Assembly (NCBI GenBank): GCA_900095095.1
Contig: FMBT01000303.1
Location: 62,001 to 126,000, forward strand
Length of the DNA stretch: 64,000 nucleotides
Direction: 5' to 3'
From: Fragilariopsis cylindrus CCMP1102
Lineage: Eukaryota; Bacillariophyta; Bacillariophyceae; Bacillariales; Bacillariaceae
In this document: one piece after another, positions 49,426 through 60,574 of the stretch
How the letters are laid out: each line of letters begins with the position of its first letter
How positions within the stretch are numbered: position 1 is the first letter of the stretch
The notes under the pieces: model-generated
Databases searched by the model: none
Told to the model about the DNA's origin: nothing
The model's input: only the letters and a program-made list of their open reading frames with translations
Position numbers and translations under genes: made by a program

Positions 49426-51020
49426 ATGTTCACGTATCGCTTCTTTCCGATATTGCGGTGCTCCAATGTTTCCGGAAATATCAGGAATCTTAGCGGTCTA
49501 AATTCAAAAACTGTTGGTAACACATTCCAAAAAAAATACCAAGCAAAAACTCTTACGAACAGAACTCTACCCCAAACTCAAGTGAGGACAGCGGTATTTT
49601 CTCGGAGCAAAAATCCAAATGGTGGAAACGGACTGCTATCCCGTTCGACTCCTGCAAAAAAGGAAACGAGTATCACATTTGGAAGAATTGCGTACGCTGT
49701 GAAATTAGTACGTCTTCCGTTCCTTTTAGTCGCTATTTCAACAATCGGCTATCAACGAGGAGTTACCGATGGTACGTAGGGTTTACGCATCAATTTTGAA
49801 TTTGATTTGATTTGATTTGATTTGATTTGATTTGATTCGATTCGATTCGATTCGATTCGATTGTGGATATACTTGTACCGTATTTATGATGTGATTTATA
49901 GAGACAAGAGCCGAATCCTCGGGTTGGATAATAACTAGATACTGGATCCGTATGCTACCTCTTTTCTCTTAAATATACTGTAGATTCTCATATCATTGCT
50001 CATTGCTTCCCTCTCCCTCCTCTTTAAAATATTATACTATAATATTAGCGATCCGTAATCCCTTAAAAATTCAGCAAGGTACATTCGAAGCATTGCTAAT
50101 GGAATTCGAAGTAGAATCTGATGATGAAGTTGAGATTGTTACCGAGCGCGGAGTGCGGTCGAGATTTGATACTCCACTACATGGAAATAAATCAAAAGAC
50201 CCGCGAGCAGAGAGAATCAAAAATGTTGGGAGAGAAATCTTGAGATCTACTCAGAAATACGTGAGAAAGAATTTGGAAGAGGCTATCGAGCGAGCGAAGG
50301 AAAGAATAATGATGGACGAATTATACGTAAAGACAAAGTGTTGGCTAGAAAATTAAGCGAAGATTCTGAGGTTACGCTTTGGGTGGCGGCATTGGAACAT
50401 GTTGAAGGCTTTAGTTTGGAAGGAATCGAATCATGGTCATTTGTGCTAATTTCAAGTCCAATTCCGAATGCATTTGTATCAGAAATGCTTCCTCAAAAAA
50501 TATTTGTGACGACTGGATGTTTGATGAATTTGTTAGAAATGACGACGAGCTTGCAATGATTCTTGGACACGAAGTTTCCCATCTTATCAAAGGACATTTT
50601 TCTGAAGCTTCTGTGTTTGAATCTATTGTCCGTGGAGTGGAGATTTTGGTATTGATGCTTGATCCAACAGAAGGCTTACTTTCATTGGGTTTGGTAAGCT
50701 TCTTGTCCAGTAGTAGAGAAGCTCTTGTTGCAGCTTTTTCGAGAGGACACGAAACAGAAGCAGATGAGCTGGGGTGTAGACTTGCTGCTATGTCATGCTA
50801 CGATACAAAAAGGGGGATAGAAGTGTTTCGAAAGATGCAAACGGCAGCGGTTGTTAATGGAACGGCATCGAAACAAAACATGATGTCAAGTCATCCGCCG
50901 TCTCAAGAACGATACGATAACTTGTTAATGCTAGCTGAGTACCAAAATTACTCTGAATATAGCTACTGTAATACACTCCGAAAGCGTATTGCTCGTTCAT
51001 TCTCTCAGAAAGATTACTAG
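49426..51020 (+). CDS. OMA1-like M48 metallopeptidase, probably mitochondrial
   Basis: Exons 49426-49771 and 50049-51020 give about 439 residues. The N-terminus is basic, Ser/Asn-rich and without acids, like a mitochondrial presequence, followed by one hydrophobic segment (LVRLPFLLVAISTIGYQRG) as in OMA1. The protease part has WSFVLISSPIPNAFV, PQKIFVTTG, DDELAMILGHEVSHLIKGH (zinc motif HEVSH at about residue 290) and RGHETEADELGCRLAAM (third zinc ligand Glu). OMA1 cleaves inner-membrane proteins under stress. Two frame breaks, near 50330 and 50517, each need one extra base; the flanking protein sequence is otherwise conserved. The intron carries a pentamer array (49797-49862). The last ~60 coding bases and 3' flank are duplicated downstream. 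Confidence 0.82.
49797..49862 (+). repeat. pentamer array in OMA1-like intron
   Basis: About seven TTTGA units followed by six TTCGA units head to tail, within the intron 49772-50048. A single T-to-C change has been copied through half of the array. Confidence 0.92.
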
Positions 51021-51250
51021 TGACATGTTAATTACGGATGAACTACCCATTTTGATAAGGCAAATATTTCAGTTTTGACAGAAAGTATTTTCCGGTCTTC
51101 TTTTTATAACCGCTTAAATATAGCTACTACAATACGCTCCGTAAGCGTAGTTTTGCTCATACATTCTCTCAGAAAGATTATTCGTGTTGATTACGGATGG
51201 ATACCCACTTTTGAAAAGGCAAATATTTTAGTTTCTTGGCAGAAAGATGT
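50956..51250 (+). repeat. tandem duplication of the 3' end of the OMA1-like gene
   Basis: The segment starting TATAGCTACTGTAATACACT near 50957, which encodes the C-terminus (NTLRKRIARSFSQKD), is repeated 161 bases on, near 51118, as TATAGCTACTACAATACGCT, with shared CATTCTCTCAGAAAGATTA, ATTACGGATG and AAAAGGCAAATATTT. The second copy is diverged and non-coding. Confidence 0.85.
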
Positions 51251-51354
51251 TTCTAGTATTTTTTTTTTTGAATATCTATTACGAATAAATTTGATAAATT
51301 TATTTTCAATCACCCTGTGCAATAAATTAAAACGTAATACACTCGTCCTGATAC

Positions 51355-52229
51355 TTAATTCTGCTTGAATGCTGGATATTTTTCTTTCAGATTTTTCAAT
51401 TCTTCTGATTCTTCAAAAACAGTGGAAACTTTCGCAGGGAAGCACCGTGCTTGTTTCGTATCGGGGTCACAAATGATATTTGGTCCATTGAAGTCTATCA
51501 AACCCATAATAAGACCAGTACCAATGGCAGACGTTGTAGCAATATCAAATCTTCGGGTTAAAAATCCCCCTAGAACCATACCAGCAGCAGCACCAGCAAA
51601 GGCCGAATTCCATGGGTCTTTACTAGTAGTGCCTTTGATTTCTGATAGAAAGGATTCAGCGGCGGCATACGTAACAGTTACTGCACTAAAGATCATTGCT
51701 GGTCGAATACTGCGTGTTTTATGTAATTAAGGCTTCTAACAGGTCCGCTTAAAACGGTTCCCTTTTGGGCGTATGCAAATCTATCGGGATAGTAGGCCAT
51801 TTGGAAAGCGCCGAAGGCTGTACCCGCAGTGACACCTTGAGCCTGTATGAAATCAGAAAGATTGAGAAGGACGTTTTTATATCAATTGAATAAATTTAAA
51901 CTGTTAGACTAGCGATAATCAAACAATAATTACAGCATTTGCCCATTCCCACTTTATACTCACCGCCGCATAGAATACTTTTCGTCGATATAAGAATAGG
52001 TGAGAAGATGATTTAATTTTTAATCATTTGTGTAGGTTAAGGTGTTAGATTAGCGATAGCAACTTTCCCTCCGTTATCAACACTAGATAAGTATTCAATA
52101 TTCACGGAATAAAACTAAACGAAAATACTCACCTTTCGTGGTGAATGGTTTTAAGCCATTGTCCTTCCCTAATGAGGCTTGCGCCTCACGGCGAGACCAG
52201 AACGAGCCAGTAGCTGCTGACTCTTGCAT
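51355..52229 (-). CDS. Tim17/22/23-like protein, probably complex I NDUFA11 (B14.7)
   Basis: Exons 52229-52133, 51977-51964 (14 nt) and 51842-51355 give about 199 residues. The N-terminus MQESAATGSFWSRREAQ has no obvious presequence. The body has four Gly/Ala-rich membrane segments typical of the Tim17 family: FYAAAQGVTAGTAFGAFQ, RPAMIFSAVTVTYAAAESF, NSAFAGAAAGMVLGGFLTRR and AIGTGLIMGLIDFNG. The AAAES and RGTTSKDPWNSAFAG-like spacing resembles NDUFA11, a membrane subunit of respiratory complex I, more than the Tim17/23 import channels, but the distinction is tentative. The 14-nt exon is needed to keep frame and residues. One frame break near 51718 (a four-T run on the plus strand) needs one extra base. 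Convergent with the OMA1-like gene. Confidence 0.72.
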
Positions 52230-53778
52230 CTTAAAAAAGATTGAGATAACTATTCCTTCTCTCTATTATGATACGGAGATGGATGATATGTGTTGATGTC
52301 GGAATAAAGAAGAGAGCTACTGTAATGCACATATGATGTAGTGATTGTTAACGCGTTAGCGTTCGTTTCGGGCGAACAGCCAACTTTTATTTCCTCCCCC
52401 GAACAAACCCCTTAATTAATTGAGTTTCCCTTTGATTCACTACAGTACTGTACAATATCCTGACTAAACTTCCTTGTGTAGATAGGGATAGAGTTGTTGT
52501 CTCTATGGCGGGGCTGTTTCCAACTGGCACAAGGACTGCATCAGGGAAAAAACAATGATTATAATCAGAAGGAGGAACATGCATTCTTCTATGACAGTAC
52601 TTCCTCTAGCGAACGCAAACTTAGCTCGAGGTTTTATGGGACAACTTTCACACTATAGAAGCACAGAGATTGAGTGAATTTGAGTCAAATGACCAATTTT
52701 TTTTCTTTTCTTTCTCTTAATAGACAAAAATTTGTGCGTGAAAGTTGTCCCGTAAAACCTCGCCAAGTTTGTGCTCCCTGGAGGAAGTAGGAACCTCTCA
52801 TCAAGAAAACAAATCCACGCAGAGGCAGAAAAGCTCTTAGAAAGAAGTAGCAGCCTCAAATTTCCAATATTATCTCAGTATGCTTTGAAGTTCAGGAAGA
52901 AAAGAGCACCAAAGGGATTCAACCAAGCAGACAAAAAAAGCTACAGCAGGTCTCAGTGAATTAGGAACTATTGGACCCTGTAAAGCTTATAGATTCTGAG
53001 AAGTCTCAAACCAAAGAAAGCAACTAGATTACATCTAAGTTTTATCTGACATTCTCTTCAAGTCCATTGACTGATGGACTTGGTTTTTATGACAGGTCCT
53101 ATTCTCATGTAGCTCCACATCCTGCACCTTGGTGAGACTTTTCTTGCTGAGGAATGCTGGGGAAAGTTTACCATCAACATCAGTTTGGGCACCCAGCTAC
53201 TCAATCTGTATCTAACTAAAGACTAAGCATATGTGATTTATTTGCTTATTATAAGCAGATGAAGATTTTTTTGCAGGAGAACAGTAGGATGATGGCAAAC
53301 TTTGTAGCACCAGAAGTATACTGTTGTAGTACCTCCAAATCTCTTGTTGTGAATTATGAGAACAGGATTAAATAAGTACTATTGATTTTGAAGAGATCTA
53401 GTGAAGTGACAACAACATTGCAATTTATCTCTATCTTGTGAAAATGTCTACATCTCTTTGGGGACTCCTTTTAATATGCATGATCATGAAATATTGTCTC
53501 CCCTTTTATATTTGTTGGTGGTTGTACTATACTGGATTTCTGTATCTTTTAAAATCGTTCATTGTATGGCATACCAACAAATGATATAAATCGTAAACTC
53601 CCAATTTGGAAGATCACTATCGAGCATTTTTCAAGATATTTATCTAATCGGCAATTTTGGCTACAAGGTAAGTTAGGATTTTAATTCCAATTTTATTACA
53701 TACAAATCCCAAGCTTGATCTCGTAAATTTAACAACTAAATAGATCTGTACATATAGTAAGATATCAAACAATAGTAT
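52230..53778. other. intergenic with MITE
   Basis: Contains the Stowaway-like MITE at 52600-52787. The rest is AT-rich with small spurious frames (52387-52584, 52653-52959). Confidence 0.45.
52600..52787. mobile_element. Stowaway/mariner-like MITE, copy 1
   Basis: Flanked by TA on both sides and bounded by inverted repeats: the left begins CTTCCTCTAGCGAACGCAAA and the right is GTGCTCCCTGGAGGAAG. Inner arms extend further (GGTTTTATGGGACAACTTTC against its inverted partner). The TA target and CTYCCTCC-type ends are those of Tc1/mariner Stowaway MITEs. It is 188 bases long with no coding capacity and shares its termini with 59531-59751. Confidence 0.85.
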
Positions 53779-54872
53779 TCAGAACCCATAAGCATCGTCT
53801 CCGTCGTCATCTTCGTCGTATTTCTTATTACTACTTGTGTTACAAGTCCCCTTTGAAGCACGCTTTTTAGTGGTAGTGTCTTCTTCATTTCTATCCCCGC
53901 TTCCGTAATATTTTCTTCTCAAGTCCTCTGTTGATAAACGGGAATCATCGTGTAAAGCAAATAACTCCTGGTATGCTACACCACCGGTGGCCCCGATAGA
54001 GTCGTCATCATCAACATCCGACCGATTTCTTTTTTTAGAAGCAGCCGCTGCCACACTGGTTGCTGCCACTGCTCCGCTGGTCATTGCTGCACTAGAGGCT
54101 TCGCCGTCTTTGGCTTGGATGGAACAGATAAGGTGAAGCCTTTTGATGGAAGCTGATGAGGGACGGTATAAACCCCGAAATTCTATTTTCCTAAAATCCT
54201 TTTTATTATTATCGATCTGAGTCCCCGACACAACAAAGACCGAGTCGTCTCGGACTGACTTTTCTGCGTTAGTCTTCCCACATACAATAGTTTCCTTAAC
54301 ATTATCCCCATTATCTACCAAAGAGTACGCTGGCGGAGCTTTTAGATTGCCCTTTGCGGGAGTCTTTTTGCCCTCCATCCATTTATCATCAAGGGTATCA
54401 TTACCAGATTTCTTTTCAAATAACGATTCCTTGTTGTCATCGATACCAGCTACAGGAAGTTCTTTTTCCTGTGCTTCTAACAGCTTCATTTCTAAGGGAT
54501 CCGTACAAGTAGACATAAGTTGCTTTGAAAAATAAACTTCGAATTCCATCCAAACACTGGGATCTTTGATCCAGCCAGCGAACACTATAGGACTGTCCAA
54601 TAACGGAGTTCCGATAGTGAAAGTCGAATTTTGGCTTACTAGGGAAAAATTTCCATCGTTTTGGTAACAAAGCCTTTCGCTCTGTCCATGATTAAATCCC
54701 CCTGGAGAAATATGGGTAAATCATCACCATCATTATCATCATCATCATCACCATCACTATCATCGCTGTCATCATCACTATCGTCATCTTCCTCGTCGTA
54801 TGCTTCCGGAACAAAATCTTCTTCGGACTCGTCATCTTCATCTTGCCAATCGTTAAAATCTTCTGCGTTCAT
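53779..54872 (-). CDS. acidic conserved-looking protein of unknown function
   Basis: A single exon of about 364 residues when one extra base is allowed near 54648 (a run of five As on the plus strand). The first 50 residues are extremely acidic (EEDDDSDDDSDDSDGDDDDD). Then GDLIMDRAKGFVTKTMEIF and, after the break, NSTFTIGTPLLDSPIVFAGW form an apparently folded beta-rich domain. The second half is polar, with an Ala-rich stretch, a KKRNRSD nuclear-signal-like motif, LSTEDLRRKYYGSGDRNEE and an acidic tail ending DDAYGF. The PIVFAGW region has a faint resemblance to the small TFIIIC triple-barrel subunit, too weak to assign. Probably nuclear. Confidence 0.7.
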
Positions 54873-56285
54873 ACTCCAAATTTTGTACTTTTATCTACAG
54901 TATTGGACTGCCTCAAACAGAGAAACGGAGCGATTAGGTATGGCTACTTCAGTAAAAGAACAAGTAATAAGTCAACAATATTGAAAGGTTACAAGACTAC
55001 GACTATCGGTTCTCTAGCACAAAACTACTCACGGTAAGGACTAACGTCAGGACCATCTTCCGCTCGGCAAGTTTAAAACTTTGTTTGAAAATTAAATTCC
55101 CGGACCCCCTTTTCGAGCGGTAAAGATATTTTTGCTGTGATTAAATATTTTGAAACGACTTATTTGCTGCTACCAAGAGCTTCATCAACACTGACTAATG
55201 TTGCTGATGTTTTATTTTAATGACAAGCAATGGGTGTCCAGAGAGGAGGAAGAATACAGCACCAAGGCGATCTCAGATGAATAGCAATGCAAAGGAAAAA
55301 CATGCTAACAAATAAAAGAACCACAGCAAATATGTGTGGCGTTTAGTCATTTATGATAGGCTTTTGGGTTGATTATGAAGCATACACATACTACATTGAC
55401 AACAACTGCCACCGTACCCTAGGAATCAGTACTAGACTAGACACAGTATAAAGCAGATTAGTTGATTAGTAGTCAAGGCAAAACTAAAGTTGTGATCTAT
55501 CAATAATAGGGAAGCTTTTAATTTGTGACTGGAGGAAATGCAGTCTCGGTACACAGCAACAACTATGATAACTATTATAATAGTAGAGTGCAATATTTTT
55601 TTTTGATGAAGTATGAAGTATATAAGTATGCGGAGATAAGACTAGATGTAAGATTAATAAGAGGTTTTGATATAACATTTTCTTTGGCTTCTGTAGATAA
55701 AACTACCATATTTTTAGTGCTGGTAGGGTAGTATAGTTTTCGTTGTCAGGCTAGGAAAATTGAGGCCATACTGTTTTAGCTGCCGTAGTAAATTGAAATG
55801 CACTTTAGTAGTATTGGGCACTTAAGTTTTTGTCAAATAATTATGCACCAATTTGAAAGTTATTTAAGCAATATTCAGAGAACAAAACTCATCTGGTAAT
55901 GGATGTAGATATTTTGAATCAAACTAATAAATTCCTATAAGAAAAGTGTTGTCCCGTCATGCCGTCTCAAATCTGTGCTCAATTAATGGTCTGTTGAAGT
56001 AATCAATTGTACCTGCGACATGAATGGAAAAAGGGAAAGGGGTAAAACGTAAACAGTAGGAATTATTGTAGTAATGTATATATCTGTATTGAATTTGTTT
56101 ATATTTTATATATACTGTATTGTATGAATTTTAAGTTTCTTCCGTTTACTGCAGTAAAACAATATTCTGTTGCGATTGATTCCTGAGCTGGTCTAATTAT
56201 TTGGTGGTTGCTTGTTGCGTTATTTATTACTGGATGTGATAATATTATAAATATATGGACGAATGGATCGAGATAACAAGATTCT
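54873..56285. other. intergenic with dispersed repeat
   Basis: About 1.4 kb without a recognised gene; contains the repeat at 55474-55557. Small frames look random. Confidence 0.45.
55474..55557 (+). repeat. dispersed repeat, copy 2 (pair with 49.1 kb)
   Basis: Contains AAGGCAAAACTAAAGTTGTG, GAAGCTTTTA, GTGACTGGAGGAA and GCAGTCTCGGT, aligned with 49112-49190. Confidence 0.65.
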
Positions 56286-57158
56286 TCATCTACCCGGGGC
56301 GGTGACTGCTCCTTGTTTTGCAGCATAATACTTTTTCCGTAATGGCTTTACCAACACCTCAAGCGGCTCAACTTCTCTTTCAGGTAAAAGACCAAACTCT
56401 GTACAAAAGTACATAAAATGTTTGAAGCACGAGTTAAGGTGAGGTGCCATATCTAATGCCTCCAACGTACCAAAGAAACTCGAGTATATAATTCCATATA
56501 CTCGAAATAGCCTTCGAAAGATTTGACCACAAAGTGCTGCGAACTGAGGCGTTTGAAACACCCTCATGCTTCTGTTTCGTCGTCATCGTCAGGAAATTTA
56601 GTTTCATCGTTGATCTGGTCTGCAATCCAACCAAGGACTTTTTCGATGTAAACAGGTGCTGAAACCGACATGGCTTCTCCCGACGCACCGTCCGACCATC
56701 GGTATTCAACACCGGAGGGGAAACCCTCTCCAGGACGGAAGGAATTTAGGTACGGGTCAGACGACATAACAGCCCAAATTGTGCTAACATCATTGTAGAA
56801 GTCGATAGCATGGACGGCAACCCAAGCTGCACATGATTCTCCCGGTGGAAGTGCAACCTACCGTACGAATAATGTAACGAATTGATTCAAATAGAGAGAG
56901 AGAGAGGAGGGGGGTGAGTTTATAGATTGCGATAAGTGGATGGGATATACGGTATAATGAACAGTATATATAAATATAATAATATATTCTTTTTTATGAA
57001 GAAAGAAATTTCCGTCATACAGTATTAATTGCACGTACAGCATCATTATAACTCCCTCCTGCACCCAATGTTCTTTGGGTATACGAATGAAGTCTCTCTC
57101 GCATCGTTCCACTCCTGTGACGGAGTGGCTGGAATGTACCTGTGGATGCAGGCGCCAT
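56286..57158 (-). CDS. MOB kinase activator family protein, atypical zinc site
   Basis: Exons 57158-57021 and 56857-56286 give about 236 residues once one extra base is allowed near 56565. The fold is recognisable from VALPPGESCAAWVAVHAIDF plus YNDVSTIW, the VEYRWSDG motif, KVLGWIADQINDETKFP, FRRLFRVYGIIYSSFF and HLNSCFKHFMYFCTEFGLL, each matching a MOB1 segment. MOB proteins bind and activate NDR/LATS kinases in mitotic exit and morphogenesis. The two zinc-binding cysteines of MOB1 (in the FCTxxxCP segment before the WADG motif) are absent; that place reads AVMSSDPYLNSFRPGEG. Both zinc histidines (in HLNxxFKHF) remain. It may be a divergent MOB class that folds without zinc. The ATG at 57158 is preferred. 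Divergent from the PA28-like gene. Confidence 0.85.
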
Positions 57159-57813
57159 TATATTATATTTGTTTGTGTTATATTCTGTAAAACTTTTTAT
57201 CGATCCGAGATTTGCAACCGTCGTCGGTGCGGACAGAGGTTGACTTTGCTGACTTTGCTTTGACGCTGTGTTTATTTTGATCACCTTGAATGAAGACAGT
57301 ATTATAATTTAAAGTAAGAAATTGTGGTAGTAGTATTGATTGAAATAATCCTATTGTTGTTTATGTTGTTCGCTTGGTTCCCTGTTACAGTAACGTTAGG
57401 TTAGGTTAAGGTATGTTTGCGTGCTAATTTGAAAGAAAAGGAAGCGAAGATTATTTTTGGTCAAAATCAGCGCTAACGTTACGCTACTATTATTTAGCAC
57501 TTCTCGCGGCATGTTTTGTCAGTACGTTTAAATTTCTTGCTTTTAGTCAGATTACTGGTATAATTGTTACACAGCGTACTTACGGGCACTTAAAGCTTTT
57601 TTGATTTTCGAAACTCCGATTTTTCGACTGAATTACGATTAAGGTTGGGGATAATGGTATCGATCTCAATCGATCTCAATCGACGAAATGAACCGGAAAT
57701 GAAAAGATGAATTCCAAAAATTGAATGTTACTGAATGACACTCACAAAAATAATAATACTGTAGAAAGATTTCGAAGTAAAAGTATAAACAGTATCACCG
57801 TATTATCATCATC
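57159..57813. other. divergent promoter region of MOB and PA28-like genes
   Basis: A 655-base spacer between divergent genes. A frame reading into the MOB gene extends back to 57284 without an ATG, so an upstream non-coding exon is possible. Repeated CAATCGATCTCAATCGA-like words occur near 57660-57685. Confidence 0.45.
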
Positions 57814-58767
57814 ATGTCACTTTTCAAGGTACGGCCGTGGATAACTTTGTATCTAGATTGATTCGACGTTGATGTTGTTGAATAATTATTGATCGAAAAA
57901 CTCGTTCCTTCATATCTCTGATCTGACTTTTAAAAATATTTATTTATTTATTTGCCTTACGTTTTTCCTCTACTCATTTTCTTTTCCTCCTCTTCGACAG
58001 AAATTCAAAAATGAAAGCGAAACACAAGCCATGGAGTTGTTAAACTCTAGCGTCGCCAACGTTGAAGAAAAGAAAAAAATGTATTCATCTCTCTTCCCAT
58101 ACAGTAAGTTGTCGGATGCGTCAAAAGACTTCAAGGCATCCGCAACATCCGCCACCAATGAGAAAGTTGCTCTTGCGGTCTCCGCTACATTAGACATGGT
58201 TTCTGAACAAAGTATTGTTCTTGATAAGTTGGAACATTTTATTACGTTACACGTTCCAAAGATTGAAGATGGAGGTAACTTCGGAGTAGGGTGAGTCGAA
58301 TCTGATGTATTGAATCGAACTGAATTGAATTGAATCGTGAACACTAGCTAACACTACTTTCCTATCTATCTTTCGTATTCTTATCATTTACGCTGCCGTT
58401 ACCATTTAATTATCTTTACAACATTAGAGTACAACTCGACCTTGTGAAAAAATTAGGTGAAATGAAAGAATCGGCGACCAAATCAACAGAGGCATTGCTG
58501 GGTTATGACGCGGCTCGTTCTGATGCATTAGGCAAACTCAATCTTCCTTCATCATCAAAATCTGTAACTAAATCTACCAGTGATACCACCACCGATGGTA
58601 AGAAAGAGGATAAGTCAAGTGAAACGATCGAAGAAAAGGAAAATACACCATCTCCATCTGGACCCGCATACGAATCGAAAGAGAAAGCTGTCGTTGCTGT
58701 CGATACTCTATACTACTATAAAGCTCGGGGGATTTTGGGTGAACTATCATCTCATTCGTTGCAGTGA
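57814..58767 (+). CDS. PA28/11S proteasome activator
   Basis: Exons 57814-57828 (15 nt), 58001-58290 and 58428-58767 join in phase to 214 residues, near the ~240 of PA28 subunits. The N-terminal helix region is followed by the diagnostic HVPKIEDGGNFGVGVQLDLV, equivalent to the PA28 segment P-K-I-E-D-G-N-N-F-G-V at the start of the activation loop, then KESATKSTEALLGYDAARSDAL, a Ser/Thr/Lys-rich loop and a C-terminal helix with AVVAVDTLYYYKARGILGEL. The heptameric ring docks on the 20S proteasome and opens its gate without ATP. The C-terminus ends SSHSLQ, unlike the tyrosine-ended animal proteins. Nuclear or cytosolic location is not evident. Confidence 0.85.
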
Positions 58768-59912
58768 TGGACTTTATTGATAAAAATAAAGATAAACTAG
58801 TCGAACCGAAGGGGAAAAGTGGTAGCTCGAATTTCTCCATGTATTAGTGGTATAGGTCGTTTCTGTATGTGCTGCGTTATTCATTTTTTTCAATTGCACA
58901 TCACATCATTATTTTATAGAAAACTGATACACAAACTAAACAATAGAAAAAAGTTCAAATATACTTAATCTCTATTGTAACATTAATTATCTTCCTCTGT
59001 TAATTCTATCAATTCTCAAATGTAAGTTACCTTTTTGTATTTTACTTGAATACGTTTGCATGAGATACAAAAGAAGAGTTATTATTATATATAGAGAGGA
59101 CGTATTGCGACGCATACAATCGCATTTAATACACACACTAACGTATGCATATTCAATGTATATTTACGTATTATGATAAGAAATCCTACCATGTGCCTTT
59201 TTGTTATGGATTGAAGTATAACAAGAATGAATCAATCCACATACATTAGATTCGAAAGAGGAAAAACTTATTCAAATATACATGATGTATATGAATATGC
59301 ATAATAATGATAATTATTCGTTTACTTATTCGGAATATAGATGAAAAGTGGTATTTCTTTTATGACTACGGTACTCTTCTTATAAAGTACTACCGTACTC
59401 ATTATACTCTATTATTATCTGGCAACGGTTTTTCATTTTGCTGTCACAATAATATTATATATAAAATACTCTTACGTACGTATGTTTAGTACGTACCGGA
59501 CAACAAACTTACATTTTTTTTTTGGTACTACTTCCTCCAGCGAACGTTAACTGCGCATCTAGATATTGTGAGGAATTTTCACACCATAAACGCATGGAGA
59601 ACTCTTAAAATCAGTTCTAAAATCTACCCAAATCGACAGGAAGTTAAAAAATAAAATGAGATTTTGAAGTTTTCGACTCACTATCCGCGTGTTTATACTG
59701 TGAAAATTCCTTACCATAGCCCTCTGCGCAGTTAGCGTTCGCTGGAGGAAGTAGTATTATCACTTACTGTACCGTACTGTAGCACACATGCACAGCACAC
59801 ATGCACATACAGTACAGCAACACACATCAACAGTCGAACGTCTTGGTCTGATAACCATAAAATCATCAATAATATCAACATTGTCCCAGGACCAAACAAC
59901 AAAAAATAAACG
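58768..59912. other. intergenic with MITE
   Basis: AT-rich spacer with the Stowaway-like MITE at 59531-59751. No gene recognised. Confidence 0.45.
59531..59751. mobile_element. Stowaway/mariner-like MITE, copy 2
   Basis: Flanked by TA (59529-59530 and 59752-59753) with inverted ends CTTCCTCCAGCGAACGTTAA and its complement. The inverted repeat continues inward: TGCGCA, and TTTTCACA with its partner TGTGAAAA. It is 221 bases long with no coding capacity, and has the same terminal family as 52600-52787. Confidence 0.88.
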
Positions 59913-60320
59913 ATGCATTGTCGTCTTGTTAATAATAGCACGAAGATCAAGCAGAGCATTAGGGAACTCAAAGCTGCTGCGGTCCGCTCCTTCGCGACGG
60001 GTCCTCCTCCCTCTGTTCCGGCCAAGTCTCCATACAATATTGATCCTAGTACTGCTGACAAGACAGATGAAGAAATGAGACTACATACACGCACATACCA
60101 AGAGTCCGAATTCAAGCTTGGAAAGCATCGTTCTAACGCGCTTGAGCTTATCGAGAAAATTCCGATCGTCGAAGTTGAAGGGGAGATGGCGATCTGTGAT
60201 GGCGGTGGAGGCGCCCTCGGACACCCATTGGAATACATCAGCTTGCAGCGTCCTAATGTGGTGGAGAGCTGCAAATACTGTGGATTGCGCTATAGCTCTA
60301 GGTCTTGGGCGGATCATTAA
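59913..60320 (+). CDS. complex I subunit NDUFS6-like (zinc-finger CHCC)
   Basis: A single exon of 135 residues. The basic N-terminus (MHCRLVNNSTKIKQSIRELK then AAAVRSFATG) looks like a mitochondrial presequence with an RSF cleavage region. The C-terminal zinc motif C-x8-H-x14-C-x2-C (CDGGGGALGHPLEYISLQR, then ESCKYCGLRY) is that of the 13-kDa NDUFS6/NUMM subunit of respiratory complex I, needed for assembly of the N-module. All four ligands are intact. Convergent with the TTD14-like gene, whose stop is about 255 bases away. Confidence 0.92.
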   Translation: MHCRLVNNSTKIKQSIRELKAAAVRSFATGPPPSVPAKSPYNIDPSTADKTDEEMRLHTRTYQESEFKLGKHRSNALELIEKIPIVEVEGEMAICDGGGGALGHPLEYISLQRPNVVESCKYCGLRYSSRSWADH

Positions 60321-60574
60321 CTGAAAAAGTAAAAAAATCACCTGTATTCATCAAACGCGATGATCGTCAAACTGTAATTGTTTTCGAGTTTCGAAATAAG
60401 TCGGTATTTGACTAATGGAAAAATAAATTAAAATTCGTCCTCGTATTTACTTTTATTTAATATTAGATGAAAAATAAATACATTTTAAATTGATACTGCA
60501 AAGAAAGTCTTCTTTTAGATTTATTTTCATACATCATTTCTGAAGTTATTGGGTTAAGAGCTAGCTGTCGGCTA

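Noticed and set aside
59732-60274. 180-codon reverse frame
   Set aside because: Antisense of NDUFS6 and its 5' flank; no domain.
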